A stretch of DNA of 12,044 bases, from assembly GCA_002309275.1 (NCBI GenBank), contig DBXL01000157.1:1125-13168 (forward strand), in the 5' to 3' direction. Positions within the stretch are counted from its first letter, which is position 1, and each line of letters starts with the position of its first letter. Origin of the DNA: Ruminococcaceae bacterium UBA1213 (GTDB lineage Bacteria > Bacillota > Clostridia > Oscillospirales > Acutalibacteraceae). The notes beneath the pieces are model-generated. The model was given only the letters and a program-made list of their open reading frames with translations, was not told where the DNA came from and searched no databases. Positions 1 through 6,506 of the stretch are shown here, in pieces. The position numbers and the translations under genes are program-made.

Positions 1-2
1 CA

Positions 3-488
3 GGTACTGCAAAAGGCGGTGCAGGCTCTTATACATACGCTTTCTTCTACAAGCAAAAGGCTCAGACAAAATGGACTACAAAACAGAATTTCAGTACCAA
101 AAATTCCACAGTCATCAAGCCCGCAAAAGCAACAGATTATGATGTATGCGTAAAGGCAAAGGATAAGGCAGGCACCGTTGTAAAGAAATACTTTACAGTC
201 AAAGTAAGAATGCCTGTTTCCTTCAATGTCACCGTTCCCACAACTGCCAAACTCGGAAATACCATTCCCGTAAAGGTCGATGTATCGGGCGGTTTGGAAC
301 CCTATACATGTGCTTTCTACTACAAGAAAACAAGTGATACCAAATGGGTGACAAAGCAGGATTTCAAAAACAACTATTCCGTTGCCATAAAACCCGCCAA
401 TGTTGCCGAATATGAAATATGCGTAAAAGTAAAGGACAGCGTAGGCACTGTTTACAAAAAATACTTCTATGTAAAAGTTTCCAAGTAA
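3..488 (+). CDS. 3' end of a surface/secreted protein with tandem Ig-like repeats (partial)
   Basis: The reading frame is open from the first complete codon at base 3 to the TAA at 486-488, so the start lies outside the window. The visible 161 residues hold two copies of a beta-sandwich-like repeat of about 78 residues. Both copies share a Gly-Gly turn, a Tyr-rich strand (YTYAFFYK / YTCAFYYK), TKWxTKQ, IKPA, a Tyr-x-x-Cys-Val-Lys strand, and a closing GTVxKKYFxVKV. The pattern resembles the Y_Y_Y or bacterial Ig-like modules found near the C-terminus of clostridial extracellular enzymes and adhesins; this family placement is an inference. An internal ATG at 210 opens only the second repeat and is not a credible start. 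No catalytic domain or cell-wall anchor is visible, and the protein ends directly after repeat two. It converges on the dus gene over a shared terminator. Confidence 0.8.
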   Translation, partial: GTAKGGAGSYTYAFFYKQKAQTKWTTKQNFSTKNSTVIKPAKATDYDVCVKAKDKAGTVVKKYFTVKVRMPVSFNVTVPTTAKLGNTIPVKVDVSGGLEPYTCAFYYKKTSDTKWVTKQDFKNNYSVAIKPANVAEYEICVKVKDSVGTVYKKYFYVKVSK

Positions 489-507
489 TCCAAAACCCTA
501 AAACATT

Positions 508-542
508 AAAAACTCCCTGTTCAGTCCGAACAGGGAGTTTTT
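508..542. terminator. bidirectional Rho-independent terminator
   Basis: A perfect 15-bp inverted repeat (left arm 508-522, right arm 528-542, loop AGTCC) has a GC-rich core (CTCCCTGTTC / GAACAGGGAG) flanked by A5 on one side and T6 on the other. It therefore works as a terminator for the plus-strand Ig-repeat gene (stop at 488) and for the convergent minus-strand dus gene, whose TGA at 543-545 directly abuts the stem. Confidence 0.92.
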
Positions 543-1499
543 TCAATTCAATGCTTCCTTGCAAAGTTCTATTAAATCATCAAATGTATTAAGAGTGCCT
601 GCCTTTTTTCTGAGAGATGCTGCACCATGTATGCCTTTAAAATACCATGCAGCGTGTTTTCTTGCCTCTTTCATGCCGATAACTTCACCTTTATATTCAC
701 ATAACTTCTGTATGTGCCTTAAAAGAACAGCTATCCTCTCTGTATTCGACACTTCAAGCGGTACTCTTTCATGTTCCGTAAGCATATTTATTTCACGGAA
801 TATAAACGGATTTCCCAAAGCCCCTCTGCCTATCATCACTAAATCACAGCCCGTTTCTTCCAGCATTTTTACGGCAAGATATGCATTTGTAATATCACCG
901 TTGCCAATAACGGGAATTTTTACAGCCTGTTTGACTTGTTTTATAATCTCCCAGTCAGCCGGCGGCATATATTGTTGTTGTCTTGTTCTTCCGTGAACGG
1001 CAACGGCACTTGCCCCAGCCTGCTCACATATCTTTGCCACCTCAACGGCATTCACAGAGTTATTGTCCCAGCCTTTTCTTATCTTCACCGTAACAGGCAC
1101 GTCAACTGCATTTTTGACAGCTTCCACTATCTTTCCGCATAAATCGGGATTTTTCATCAGTGCCGAGCCTGAGCCATTCAATGCAATTTTCGGTGCAGGA
1201 CACCCCATATTGATGTCTATAATATCGGGCTTGAATTTCAAAGAAATTTCCGCTGCCCTTGCCATGACATCAGGCTCATAGCCGAAAAGCTGTATTGCAC
1301 ACGGTCTTTCTTTGTCGGACATTTCAAGCAGTTCAAGCGACTTGTCATTATTATATGTAATTCCCTTTGCACTGACCATCTCGCCCACAACATAAGCCGC
1401 TCCGAAATCCACACATAATTCCCTGAAAGCCCTGTCGGCAACGCCTGCCATTGGTGCAAGTGCCGCAACTCCATTTATCTCAACATTTCCTATTTTCAT
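543..1499 (-). CDS. dusB: tRNA-dihydrouridine synthase (DusB/NifR3 type)
   Basis: This FMN-dependent enzyme reduces specific uridines in the tRNA D-loop or variable region to dihydrouridine using NAD(P)H. The 318-residue TIM-barrel protein has the usual family length. Visible signatures are APMAGVADRAFR (15-26), EMVSAKG (40-46), QLFG (70-73), the catalytic-cysteine motif NMGCPAPK (Cys100), VKIRKGW (138-144), VHGRTRQQ (168-175), PVIGNGDI (196-203) and the phosphate-binding MIGRGALGNP (222-231). I chose the ATG at 1499 (MKIGNVEI, the usual family N-terminus) because a GGAGG lies at 1504-1508, 4 nt upstream. The longer frame from 1523 would add eight atypical residues and run through that site. 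The gene follows rarA on the same strand, separated by a heptamer repeat element. It ends at a shared terminator. Confidence 0.95.
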   Translation of the reverse strand: MKIGNVEINGVAALAPMAGVADRAFRELCVDFGAAYVVGEMVSAKGITYNNDKSLELLEMSDKERPCAIQLFGYEPDVMARAAEISLKFKPDIIDINMGCPAPKIALNGSGSALMKNPDLCGKIVEAVKNAVDVPVTVKIRKGWDNNSVNAVEVAKICEQAGASAVAVHGRTRQQQYMPPADWEIIKQVKQAVKIPVIGNGDITNAYLAVKMLEETGCDLVMIGRGALGNPFIFREINMLTEHERVPLEVSNTERIAVLLRHIQKLCEYKGEVIGMKEARKHAAWYFKGIHGAASLRKKAGTLNTFDDLIELCKEALN

Positions 1500-1510
1500 A
1501 AATCCTCCAT

Positions 1511-1607
1511 AATCAATTAGCAATTAGCAATATGCAATGTGCAATGTGCAATGTGCAATGCGTTGTGACCGCAAAATATAATTCCTCATTCCTCATTCCT
1601 CTTGATT
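1511..1607. repeat. heptad inverted-repeat element, copy 1 (rarA-dus gap)
   Basis: The left arm is seven consecutive 7-bp units of form CAATNNG at 1514-1562 (CAATTAG twice, CAATATG, CAATGTG three times, CAATGCG). The right arm is three ATTCCTC units at 1581-1601. Read on the minus strand the right arm becomes AATGAGG units, so the two arms pair imperfectly heptad by heptad. The outer ends match: AATCAA at 1511-1516 and its complement TTGATT at 1602-1607. The element overlaps the rarA stop (1586-1588) and supplies its last codons. On the other side it ends 2 nt before the GGAGG of dus, so a hairpin in the mRNA would lie right before that ribosome binding site. It shares its heptad consensus with the elements at 6921-7014 and 10643-10730. 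Confidence 0.85.
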
Positions 1608-2857
1608 TTCTCCCAATAGGATTTATAAGCCTGTTCATTTTTATTGAGTGACGGTTCATAATAGACCGTTCCAACGAGGTCATCGGGCATATACTGCTGT
1701 TGTGTCCAGTGATTTGGGTAATCATGCGGATATAAATAAAACTGCCCTTTATTTTGAACGTCGTCACCGTCATAATGCTTGTTTTGAAGCTGTCGGGGAA
1801 AGCCCTTTCCATAGCCTTTTTCAATGTCCTGCATAGCTTTATTTATCGCCATATATGCGGAATTGGACTTAGGCGACTGTGCCACAAGTATAACGGCATT
1901 GGCAAGAGGTATTCTCGCCTCAGGCAAGCCTACTGCTAAAGCCGTATCAACAGCGGCTTTCACTATGGGAATGATATTGGGATTGGCAAGTCCGACATCT
2001 TCACTGGCACATACCAGCAATCTTCTGCACGCTGACGGCAAGTCACCTGCCGAAAGTATTCTTGCTAAATAGTGGATAGATGCGTCAGCGTCAGAGCCTC
2101 TCATTGACTTCTGAAAAGCTGACAGCAAATCATAATGTTCATCGCCCTCACGGTCATATTTTACGGCACTTTTCTGTGTCAACTGCTTTACAGTTTCAAG
2201 GGTTATTTCACGCTTGCCGTCTATTATCATAGTTGAAATTGCGGATAACTCAACGGCATTGACAGCTTTTCTGACATCTCCCCCGCACGCCTGTGAAATA
2301 TATTCCGCTGCCTTTTCGGGCATGATGATATTTTCACCTGTTTCGTTTTTGAGAAATTCCACTGCCCTCTTGACAGTTTTCATAATATCCTCTTTTTCAA
2401 CGGGCTTGAATTCAAATACAGTGGAACGGCTCAGAATTGCCCCATGTATATAAAAATATGGATTTTCCGTTGTAGAGGCTATGAGAGTAATGCTTCCGTT
2501 TTCAATGTATTCCAATAAAGTCTGCTGTTGTTTTTTATTGAAATACTGTATTTCGTCAAGATACAGCAATATACCATTTACTCCGCCAAATCCCGACAAT
2601 TCACCGACAATATTTTTTATATCAGCCGTTGAAGCATTTGTCCCGTTGAGTTTACGCAAAGTTTTATTTGTTCTTTTTGCAATGATAGAGGCGAGAGTGG
2701 TTTTTCCCACACCCGATGGACCGTAAAAAACCATATTCGGAATATTTCCCGAAAGAATGATATTTTTTAAAGGCTTACTTTCGTCAAGTAAATGATGCTG
2801 TCCCGATATTTCATCAAGCGTCTGCGGTCTTAATCTGTCCGCAAGGGGTGCTGTCAT
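1586..2857 (-). CDS. rarA: replication-associated recombination protein RarA (MgsA/WRNIP1 family AAA+ ATPase)
   Basis: RarA is a clamp-loader-related AAA+ ATPase acting at stalled replication forks. The 423-residue length is normal for the family. Visible features: the N-terminal PLADRLRPQTLDEISGQHHLL (residues 4-24, family hallmark), Walker A GPSGVGKT (46-53), Walker B LLYLDEIQ (97-104), sensor 1 STTENPYF (128-135), and the ILSRSTVFEF region with a candidate arginine finger Arg144. The C-terminal tetramerisation part contains KSMRGSDADAS and SEDVGLANP. It starts at ATG 2857 with a GGAAG about 9 nt upstream. The final residues RNEE and the stop codon are encoded inside the heptad repeat element at 1511-1607, so the extreme C-terminus is repeat-derived. 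Upstream, a different heptamer element separates it from the transketolase genes. Confidence 0.96.
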   Translation of the reverse strand: MTAPLADRLRPQTLDEISGQHHLLDESKPLKNIILSGNIPNMVFYGPSGVGKTTLASIIAKRTNKTLRKLNGTNASTADIKNIVGELSGFGGVNGILLYLDEIQYFNKKQQQTLLEYIENGSITLIASTTENPYFYIHGAILSRSTVFEFKPVEKEDIMKTVKRAVEFLKNETGENIIMPEKAAEYISQACGGDVRKAVNAVELSAISTMIIDGKREITLETVKQLTQKSAVKYDREGDEHYDLLSAFQKSMRGSDADASIHYLARILSAGDLPSACRRLLVCASEDVGLANPNIIPIVKAAVDTALAVGLPEARIPLANAVILVAQSPKSNSAYMAINKAMQDIEKGYGKGFPRQLQNKHYDGDDVQNKGQFYLYPHDYPNHWTQQQYMPDDLVGTVYYEPSLNKNEQAYKSYWEKIKRNEE

Positions 2858-2880
2858 AGAATTTCACTTCCTTTTCTGCA

Positions 2881-2920
2881 TAATAAAAGAGAGTGGAAAC
2901 GTGAAAACAACTCCACTCTC
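2881..2920 (-). terminator. possible intrinsic terminator after the transketolase pair
   Basis: On the minus strand, GAGAGTGGA (2920 to 2912) and TCCACTCTC (2897 to 2889) form a perfect 9-bp stem with a 14-nt loop, followed at once by TTTTATTA (2888 to 2881). That is a stem plus T-rich tract in the right orientation to end transcription coming from the transketolase genes before rarA. The loop is large and the T-tract is interrupted, so it may be weak. It is made from the heptamer repeat element. Confidence 0.4.
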
Positions 2921-2945
2921 CACTCTCCACACTTCACTCTTTTAT
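2883..2945. repeat. heptad inverted-repeat element of a different type (tkt-rarA gap)
   Basis: Four 7-bp units run in register at 2911-2938 (CTCCACT, CTCCACT, CTCCACA, CTTCACT). The ends form a perfect 9-bp inverted repeat, ATAAAAGAG at 2883-2891 and CTCTTTTAT at 2937-2945. A second perfect pairing, GAGAGTGGA at 2889-2897, can pair with either of two registers of TCCACTCTC (2912-2920 or 2919-2927). The right end includes the TAA of the transketolase C-half (2942-2944). The heptamer (CTCCACT) differs from the one used by the other three elements, but the plan of short heptads in opposed arms next to a stop codon is the same. Confidence 0.75.
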
Positions 2946-3871
2946 TTAACGATTTCGATAATACGCTTTTCAAGTCCCTCAGCGTCAAGACCGAATTCAG
3001 CCAAAAGTCCCAGAGCAGGACCACTATGTCCGTAGGTATCTTCAACGCCGATTCTCTTTACGGGAACGGGGCAGAATTCAGACGTAACGGCACATACTGC
3101 CTCACCAAGACCGCCTATAATATTATGTTCCTCAACAGTTATAATTCTGCCTGTTTCTTTAGCGGCTTTGATGATAATATCCTTGTCAATGGGCTTTATC
3201 GTATGCATATTGATAAGACGTGCATTGATACCCTTGCTTTCAAGAGCCTTTACAGCTTTGAGAGCCTCATTAACAACAAGACCTGTTGCAATGACGGTAA
3301 CATCATCACCATCTTTGAGAGTGATACCCTTGCCGAGTTCAAATTGATATGTATCGGGATTATTAAAAGTATCTATGGCAAGTCTGCCGAGTCTGATATA
3401 AACAGGACCATTATATGCCAATGCAGCCTTTACAGCCTCTGTCATCTCATAGTGGTCGGCGGGATTTAAAACTACCATGCCGGGAATGGTTCTCATCAAA
3501 GCCAAATCTTCACAGCACTGATGGGTAGCACCGTCTTCACCTACGGTAATGCCTGCATGAGAGCCTGCTATTTTTACATTCAAATGAGGATAACCAACGG
3601 AGTTTCTGATTTGTTCATAAGCCCTTCCTGTCGCAAACATCGCAAATGATGCCGCAAAAGGCACTTTTCCGCAGGCTGCAAGACCTGCCGCAACGCCTAT
3701 CATATTTCCTTCTGCAATTCCGCAGTCAAAAAATCTTTCGGGATAGGCTTTCTTGAATATATCTGTTTTTGTAGCTGCCGCAAGGTCTGCGTCAAGTACA
3801 ACGATTTCAGGGTGAGTTTTTGCAAGCTCGCAGAGTGCAAGACCAAAACTTTCTCTTGTTGCAATTTTCAT
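2942..3871 (-). CDS. transketolase, C-terminal subunit (pyrimidine-binding and C-terminal domains)
   Basis: This is the second half of a two-gene transketolase, which transfers two-carbon ketol units between sugar phosphates in the non-oxidative pentose phosphate pathway with thiamine pyrophosphate. The 309-residue protein shows MKIATRESFG at its start, FDCGIAEGNMIGVAAGLA (48-65) with the expected catalytic Glu54 that contacts the TPP aminopyrimidine, FAMFATGRAYEQIRN (76-90), and SHAGITVGEDGATHQ (104-118). The C-terminal Rossmann-like domain carries the VIATGLVV and EEHNIIGGLG segments. The start is ATG 3871: GGAGGG lies 8 nt upstream, and the longer frame to 3940 runs inside the upstream gene. 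The ribosome binding site is formed by the last codons of the N-half gene, 4 nt before this start, which points to translational coupling and a 1:1 ratio. Its TAA is part of the neighbouring repeat element. Confidence 0.95.
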   Translation of the reverse strand: MKIATRESFGLALCELAKTHPEIVVLDADLAAATKTDIFKKAYPERFFDCGIAEGNMIGVAAGLAACGKVPFAASFAMFATGRAYEQIRNSVGYPHLNVKIAGSHAGITVGEDGATHQCCEDLALMRTIPGMVVLNPADHYEMTEAVKAALAYNGPVYIRLGRLAIDTFNNPDTYQFELGKGITLKDGDDVTVIATGLVVNEALKAVKALESKGINARLINMHTIKPIDKDIIIKAAKETGRIITVEEHNIIGGLGEAVCAVTSEFCPVPVKRIGVEDTYGHSGPALGLLAEFGLDAEGLEKRIIEIVK

Positions 3872-3875
3872 GATA

Positions 3876-4718
3876 TTAGCCCTCCAATACTTTAAGCTGT
3901 GCATTGAGTTCTTCAAGTGCAAGTTTATATTCGTCTGCATTAGGTGCTTTGCCGTGCCAGCCTACCTGATTTTCCATGTAGGAAACACCCTTGCCTTTAA
4001 TGGTCTTTGCAATGATTACAGTAGGCTTGCCTTTTACGGTCTTAGCCTTTTCAAAAGCTGCCTCTATCTCATCAAAATTATTTCCGTCTATCTTTATCAC
4101 TTCAAATCCGAAACCTTCAAATTTCTTGTCGATAGGCTCAAGTCCTGCAACGTCATTGACACTGCCGTCTATCTGCAAGCCGTTGAAATCCACTATCATG
4201 CAGAGATTATCAAGTTTCATGTGAGAAGCAAACATAGCTGCCTCCCATACCTGACCTTCTTCACACTCACCGTCGCCAAGCATTGTATATACTCTGTAAT
4301 CTTTATTATCAAGCTTTCCGGCAAGTGCCATTCCGCACGCTGCAGACACACCCTGACCAAGTGAACCTGAACTCATATCCACTCCGGGAGTATCCTTCAT
4401 ATTGGGATGTCCCTGAAGCATCGCACCGATGTGACGAAGAACTTTTATCTCGTCAGTTGAAAAATATCCCTTGAGTGCGAGTGCTGCATAGAGTGCAGGG
4501 CAGCAGTGACCTTTTGAAAGTACAAATCTGTCCCTGTCGGGATTCTGGGGATTTGCGGGATCGACATTCATTTCCTTGAAATAGAGGTAGGTTATCATAT
4601 CGGCAGCCGAAAGAGAACCGCCGGGATGTCCCGATTTGGCATTGAACACACCCTCTATTGTCCAGATACGCACCTTACAGGCAATTTTCTGCATTTCCAA
4701 AAACTCTTGATTATCCAT
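3876..4718 (-). CDS. transketolase, N-terminal subunit (TPP diphosphate-binding domain)
   Basis: This is the first half of the split transketolase; it pairs with the downstream gene product to form the active site. The 280-residue protein contains SGHPGGSLSAADM (29-41), LSKGHCCPALYAAL (68-80 region), GHPNMKDTPGVDMSSGSLGQG (103-123 region), and the TPP/Mg2+ motif GDGECEEGQ (148-156) closed by DFNGLQ with Asn179. Its length is typical for split-type subunits. I chose ATG 4718 (MDNQEF). A TTG six codons upstream (4736) would overlap the GGAGG at 4730-4734, which sits 11 nt before the chosen ATG. An extended -10 promoter lies about 40 nt upstream, so the pair probably has its own transcript. The TAA at 3876-3878 is 4 nt from the next start. 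Confidence 0.95.
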   Translation of the reverse strand: MDNQEFLEMQKIACKVRIWTIEGVFNAKSGHPGGSLSAADMITYLYFKEMNVDPANPQNPDRDRFVLSKGHCCPALYAALALKGYFSTDEIKVLRHIGAMLQGHPNMKDTPGVDMSSGSLGQGVSAACGMALAGKLDNKDYRVYTMLGDGECEEGQVWEAAMFASHMKLDNLCMIVDFNGLQIDGSVNDVAGLEPIDKKFEGFGFEVIKIDGNNFDEIEAAFEKAKTVKGKPTVIIAKTIKGKGVSYMENQVGWHGKAPNADEYKLALEELNAQLKVLEG

Positions 4719-4757
4719 TTGAAAACCGTCCTCCAATTTTATTTATTATGTAAGGGA

Positions 4758-4766
4758 ATTATAACA
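4758..4766 (-). promoter_or_regulatory. extended -10 promoter of the transketolase pair
   Basis: On the minus strand the sequence TGTTATAAT is a perfect TATAAT hexamer (4763 to 4758) with the TG extension (4766-4765). It lies in the 93-nt gap between the acidic membrane protein and the transketolase N-half, about 40 nt before the ATG. The -35 region is AT-rich with no good TTGACA match, as is common for extended -10 promoters. The predicted 5' leader is only about 30 nt, leaving no room for a TPP riboswitch. Confidence 0.65.
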
Positions 4767-4811
4767 TAAACATATTATTTTTTATTTCCTCTAAAGAATT
4801 AAAGGAAAAGC

Positions 4812-5624
4812 TTATGACTTTTTTATTTTCCTGCCTGATTTTGTGGATTTTTTATGCATATTTTCAGTCAATTTATATTTTGTATATACAGTGGTATAGA
4901 TGATAAAGCCTATTATGACCAGTCCCATTCCGATAAGCACAAGCCCCCACATAAGATAATTGATATTATCATTCTGACTTCCCTCACCGTCTTTGATGTC
5001 CCTTATGGCATTGTCAGCACTTTTATTACCCATTTCGGCATCAAGGCGTTTTTTAAGAGTTTCCCAGTCCCTTGAAGTCATTTCCGAACTGTCAATAGAA
5101 GTTTCCTGATAGGTCGTTGACGGCTCACTGCTTTCTTCCTCATAGAACTGAGTTGTTTCACTGTCCTCTTCTTCCTTAGACGGTCCATAATAGTATATGA
5201 TAGGTCCGCTGCTTTCCGGCTGACTGGAAACATACGAGTTTTCTTCCTCATAGTCACTTGACTCATCATAATCCGGCTCGTCATAACTCAGCTCATAATC
5301 GCTTGACTCGTCATAGCTTGGCTCATAATCGCTTGATTCATCATATGAATATTCCGAGCTTTCTTCATCAAAAGATTCCTCTTCCGAATACTCATTATCA
5401 TCAGAATTTTCATCTTCATAATCAGAATCTTCCTCTGCTTCGGAGTCCTCATAATCGGAAACTTCAAAAGATTCTTCTACGCTTTCCTGTATAACAGGCT
5501 GTTCCGAAATATCCTCATTCCATTCACTTTCAGGCTCTGCACGGACATACAAAGAATACGATGCTGTTAGGACAAACGCTATACCTGATGCCATAAGCTT
5601 TATAAAAACTTTTCTATTACCCAC
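4812..5624 (-). CDS. acidic Tyr/Glu/Ser-rich extracellular protein with C-terminal membrane anchor (function unknown)
   Basis: I do not recognise a family. The 270-residue protein has an N-terminal signal peptide (basic MGNRK, hydrophobic 8-23, plausible cleavage after VRA, residue 29). Residues 30-180 form a highly acidic, low-complexity segment of Glu, Asp, Ser and Tyr. It includes a roughly 10-residue repeat around 92-125 (YDESSDYE, three near-exact copies, the spacing partly degenerate). An aromatic patch PIIYYYGPS follows (141-149), then a charged, probably helical stretch (184-212). One membrane segment lies at about 222-246 and a short Lys/Arg tail ends it. The expected topology is acidic domain outside, basic tail inside. 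The start is GTG 5624, supported by AAAGGG 9 nt upstream. At the DNA level the repeat has a 30-bp period (5281-5340). Roles in cation binding, cell-envelope spacing or as a modification target are only guesses. Confidence 0.8.
   Translation of the reverse strand: MGNRKVFIKLMASGIAFVLTASYSLYVRAEPESEWNEDISEQPVIQESVEESFEVSDYEDSEAEEDSDYEDENSDDNEYSEEESFDEESSEYSYDESSDYEPSYDESSDYELSYDEPDYDESSDYEEENSYVSSQPESSGPIIYYYGPSKEEEDSETTQFYEEESSEPSTTYQETSIDSSEMTSRDWETLKKRLDAEMGNKSADNAIRDIKDGEGSQNDNINYLMWGLVLIGMGLVIIGFIIYTTVYTKYKLTENMHKKSTKSGRKIKKS
5281..5340 (-). repeat. 30-bp tandem repeat within the acidic protein gene
   Basis: Two adjacent 30-bp units (5281-5310 and 5311-5340) differ at only a few positions and encode the YDESSDYE-type decapeptide; a degenerate partial copy lies just before them (from about 5250). 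The unit is in frame with the gene (10 codons), so copy-number change would lengthen or shorten the extracellular stalk without a frameshift. Confidence 0.7.
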
Positions 5625-5670
5625 AACAAACAGCCCTTTCGATTTTTATTCAAAGATGATTTTAGCAGAC

Positions 5671-6492
5671 TTACATCAATAAATCAAGTATTTCTTCAAA
5701 ACAAACTCCGTCCTGCACGGGAACTTCCATTTCATTGGATAATTCAACGCACTTTCCCACAAACTCCGCTGACTTCCTCACGGATATTTCAAAGTCAACT
5801 CCATTAACAGCGTCTGCCGATATGATTGAAGCAAATACATCTCCCGTACCTGCATGGGATTTTCCTGCAATCCTGTATTCAATCAGCTTTCTTTTATCTC
5901 CGTCACAAATGAAATTGCATATATTTTCGCCTTTCACAATGCCCGTTATCACAATTTTCTCAGCACCCATCTTTTCAAGCTTTTCTGCAATTTCCGCTAT
6001 TTCGTTTATGCTGTATTCATCAGCATGATATGCCGTATCCGTCAGAATGCAGGCTTCCGTAAGATTCGGTGTGATGATGTCTGCAAGCGGGATTAAATTT
6101 TTCATCTCCCTGCAGAGCTTTTCATCAATCGTTGCATAGGTCTTTCCATTGTCCGCCATGGCAGGATCCACTGTCACAACCGTGTTTTCATCTGAAAATC
6201 TCTCTATGAAATCCTCTACAATTTTAGCCTGCTTTTCAGAGCCTAAAAAGCCTGTATAAATGCCGTCAAACTTTAAGCCAAGCTTTTCCCACTTCATATA
6301 GTAATTTTTCATTTTGTCTGTATAGTCATCAAAAAAATAATCTTCATAGCCCGTGTGATTGGAAAGTATCGCCGTAGGCACCGCACAGCACTGTATTTTC
6401 ATAGCCGATATAATCGGAATGGATACCGTCAGACTACATCTGCCGAATCCCGAAAAATCGTTGATTACTGCAATTTTTTTCTGCCTTTTCAA
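5671..6492 (-). CDS. pyridoxal/pyridoxamine kinase (PdxY/PdxK family, ribokinase fold)
   Basis: The enzyme phosphorylates vitamin B6 vitamers with ATP to feed the pyridoxal phosphate salvage pathway. The 273-residue protein shows the family N-terminus NDFSGFGRCSLTVSIPIISA (11-30), LSNHTGY (43-49), VDPAMADNGK (108-117), TPNLTEA (141-147) and the anion-hole/catalytic motif SHAGTGDVF (212-220), with Asp218 as expected base. The family's subfamilies (pyridoxal, pyridoxamine, or hydroxymethylpyrimidine kinases) are hard to separate, but the N-terminal motif favours the B6 kinase group. The likely start is TTG at 6492. AGGAG at 6502-6506 lies 9 nt before it but directly touches the other in-frame TTG at 6501, which is therefore unlikely. 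The AGGAG overlaps the stop codon of the lipoprotein gene just upstream, implying coupled translation. Confidence 0.88.
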   Translation of the reverse strand: MKRQKKIAVINDFSGFGRCSLTVSIPIISAMKIQCCAVPTAILSNHTGYEDYFFDDYTDKMKNYYMKWEKLGLKFDGIYTGFLGSEKQAKIVEDFIERFSDENTVVTVDPAMADNGKTYATIDEKLCREMKNLIPLADIITPNLTEACILTDTAYHADEYSINEIAEIAEKLEKMGAEKIVITGIVKGENICNFICDGDKRKLIEYRIAGKSHAGTGDVFASIISADAVNGVDFEISVRKSAEFVGKCVELSNEMEVPVQDGVCFEEILDLLM

Positions 6493-6501
6493 AAAATCCA
6501 A

Positions 6502-6506
6502 CTCCT
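6502..6506 (-). promoter_or_regulatory. ribosome binding site deciding the TTG start of the B6 kinase
   Basis: AGGAG read on the minus strand lies 9 nt before the TTG at 6492 and 0 nt before the TTG at 6501. It overlaps the TAG stop (6505-6507) of the upstream lipoprotein gene. Spacing supports the 6492 start. Confidence 0.7.

Noticed and set aside
364..564. Minus-strand frame across the end of the Ig-repeat gene and the terminator
   Set aside because: It runs through the perfect terminator hairpin and is antisense to a clear coding frame.
1496..1510. A four-codon reading frame (ATG at 1510, minus strand) whose TGA overlaps the dus start
   Set aside because: It has no ribosome binding site of its own and its sequence is the GGAGG region of dus; chance is the simplest explanation.
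1514..1562. Regular direct repeats that could hint at a CRISPR array
   Set aside because: Units are 7 bp with no spacers and vary between copies; there are no cas genes. These are short tandem heptads.
3872..3940. N-terminal extension of the transketolase C-half
   Set aside because: It lies inside the N-half gene in another frame; ATG 3871 has a GGAGGG and gives the family N-terminus.
4719..4736. Upstream TTG start for the transketolase N-half
   Set aside because: It overlaps the GGAGG that serves the ATG at 4718.
4719..4811. Possible TPP riboswitch before the TPP-dependent transketolase
   Set aside because: The extended -10 leaves a leader of about 30 nt, far too short for a TPP aptamer.
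5258..5494. Plus-strand frame rich in His and Asn opposite the acidic gene
   Set aside because: It is the antisense shadow of the YDESSDYE repeat, with no ribosome binding site and low-complexity composition.
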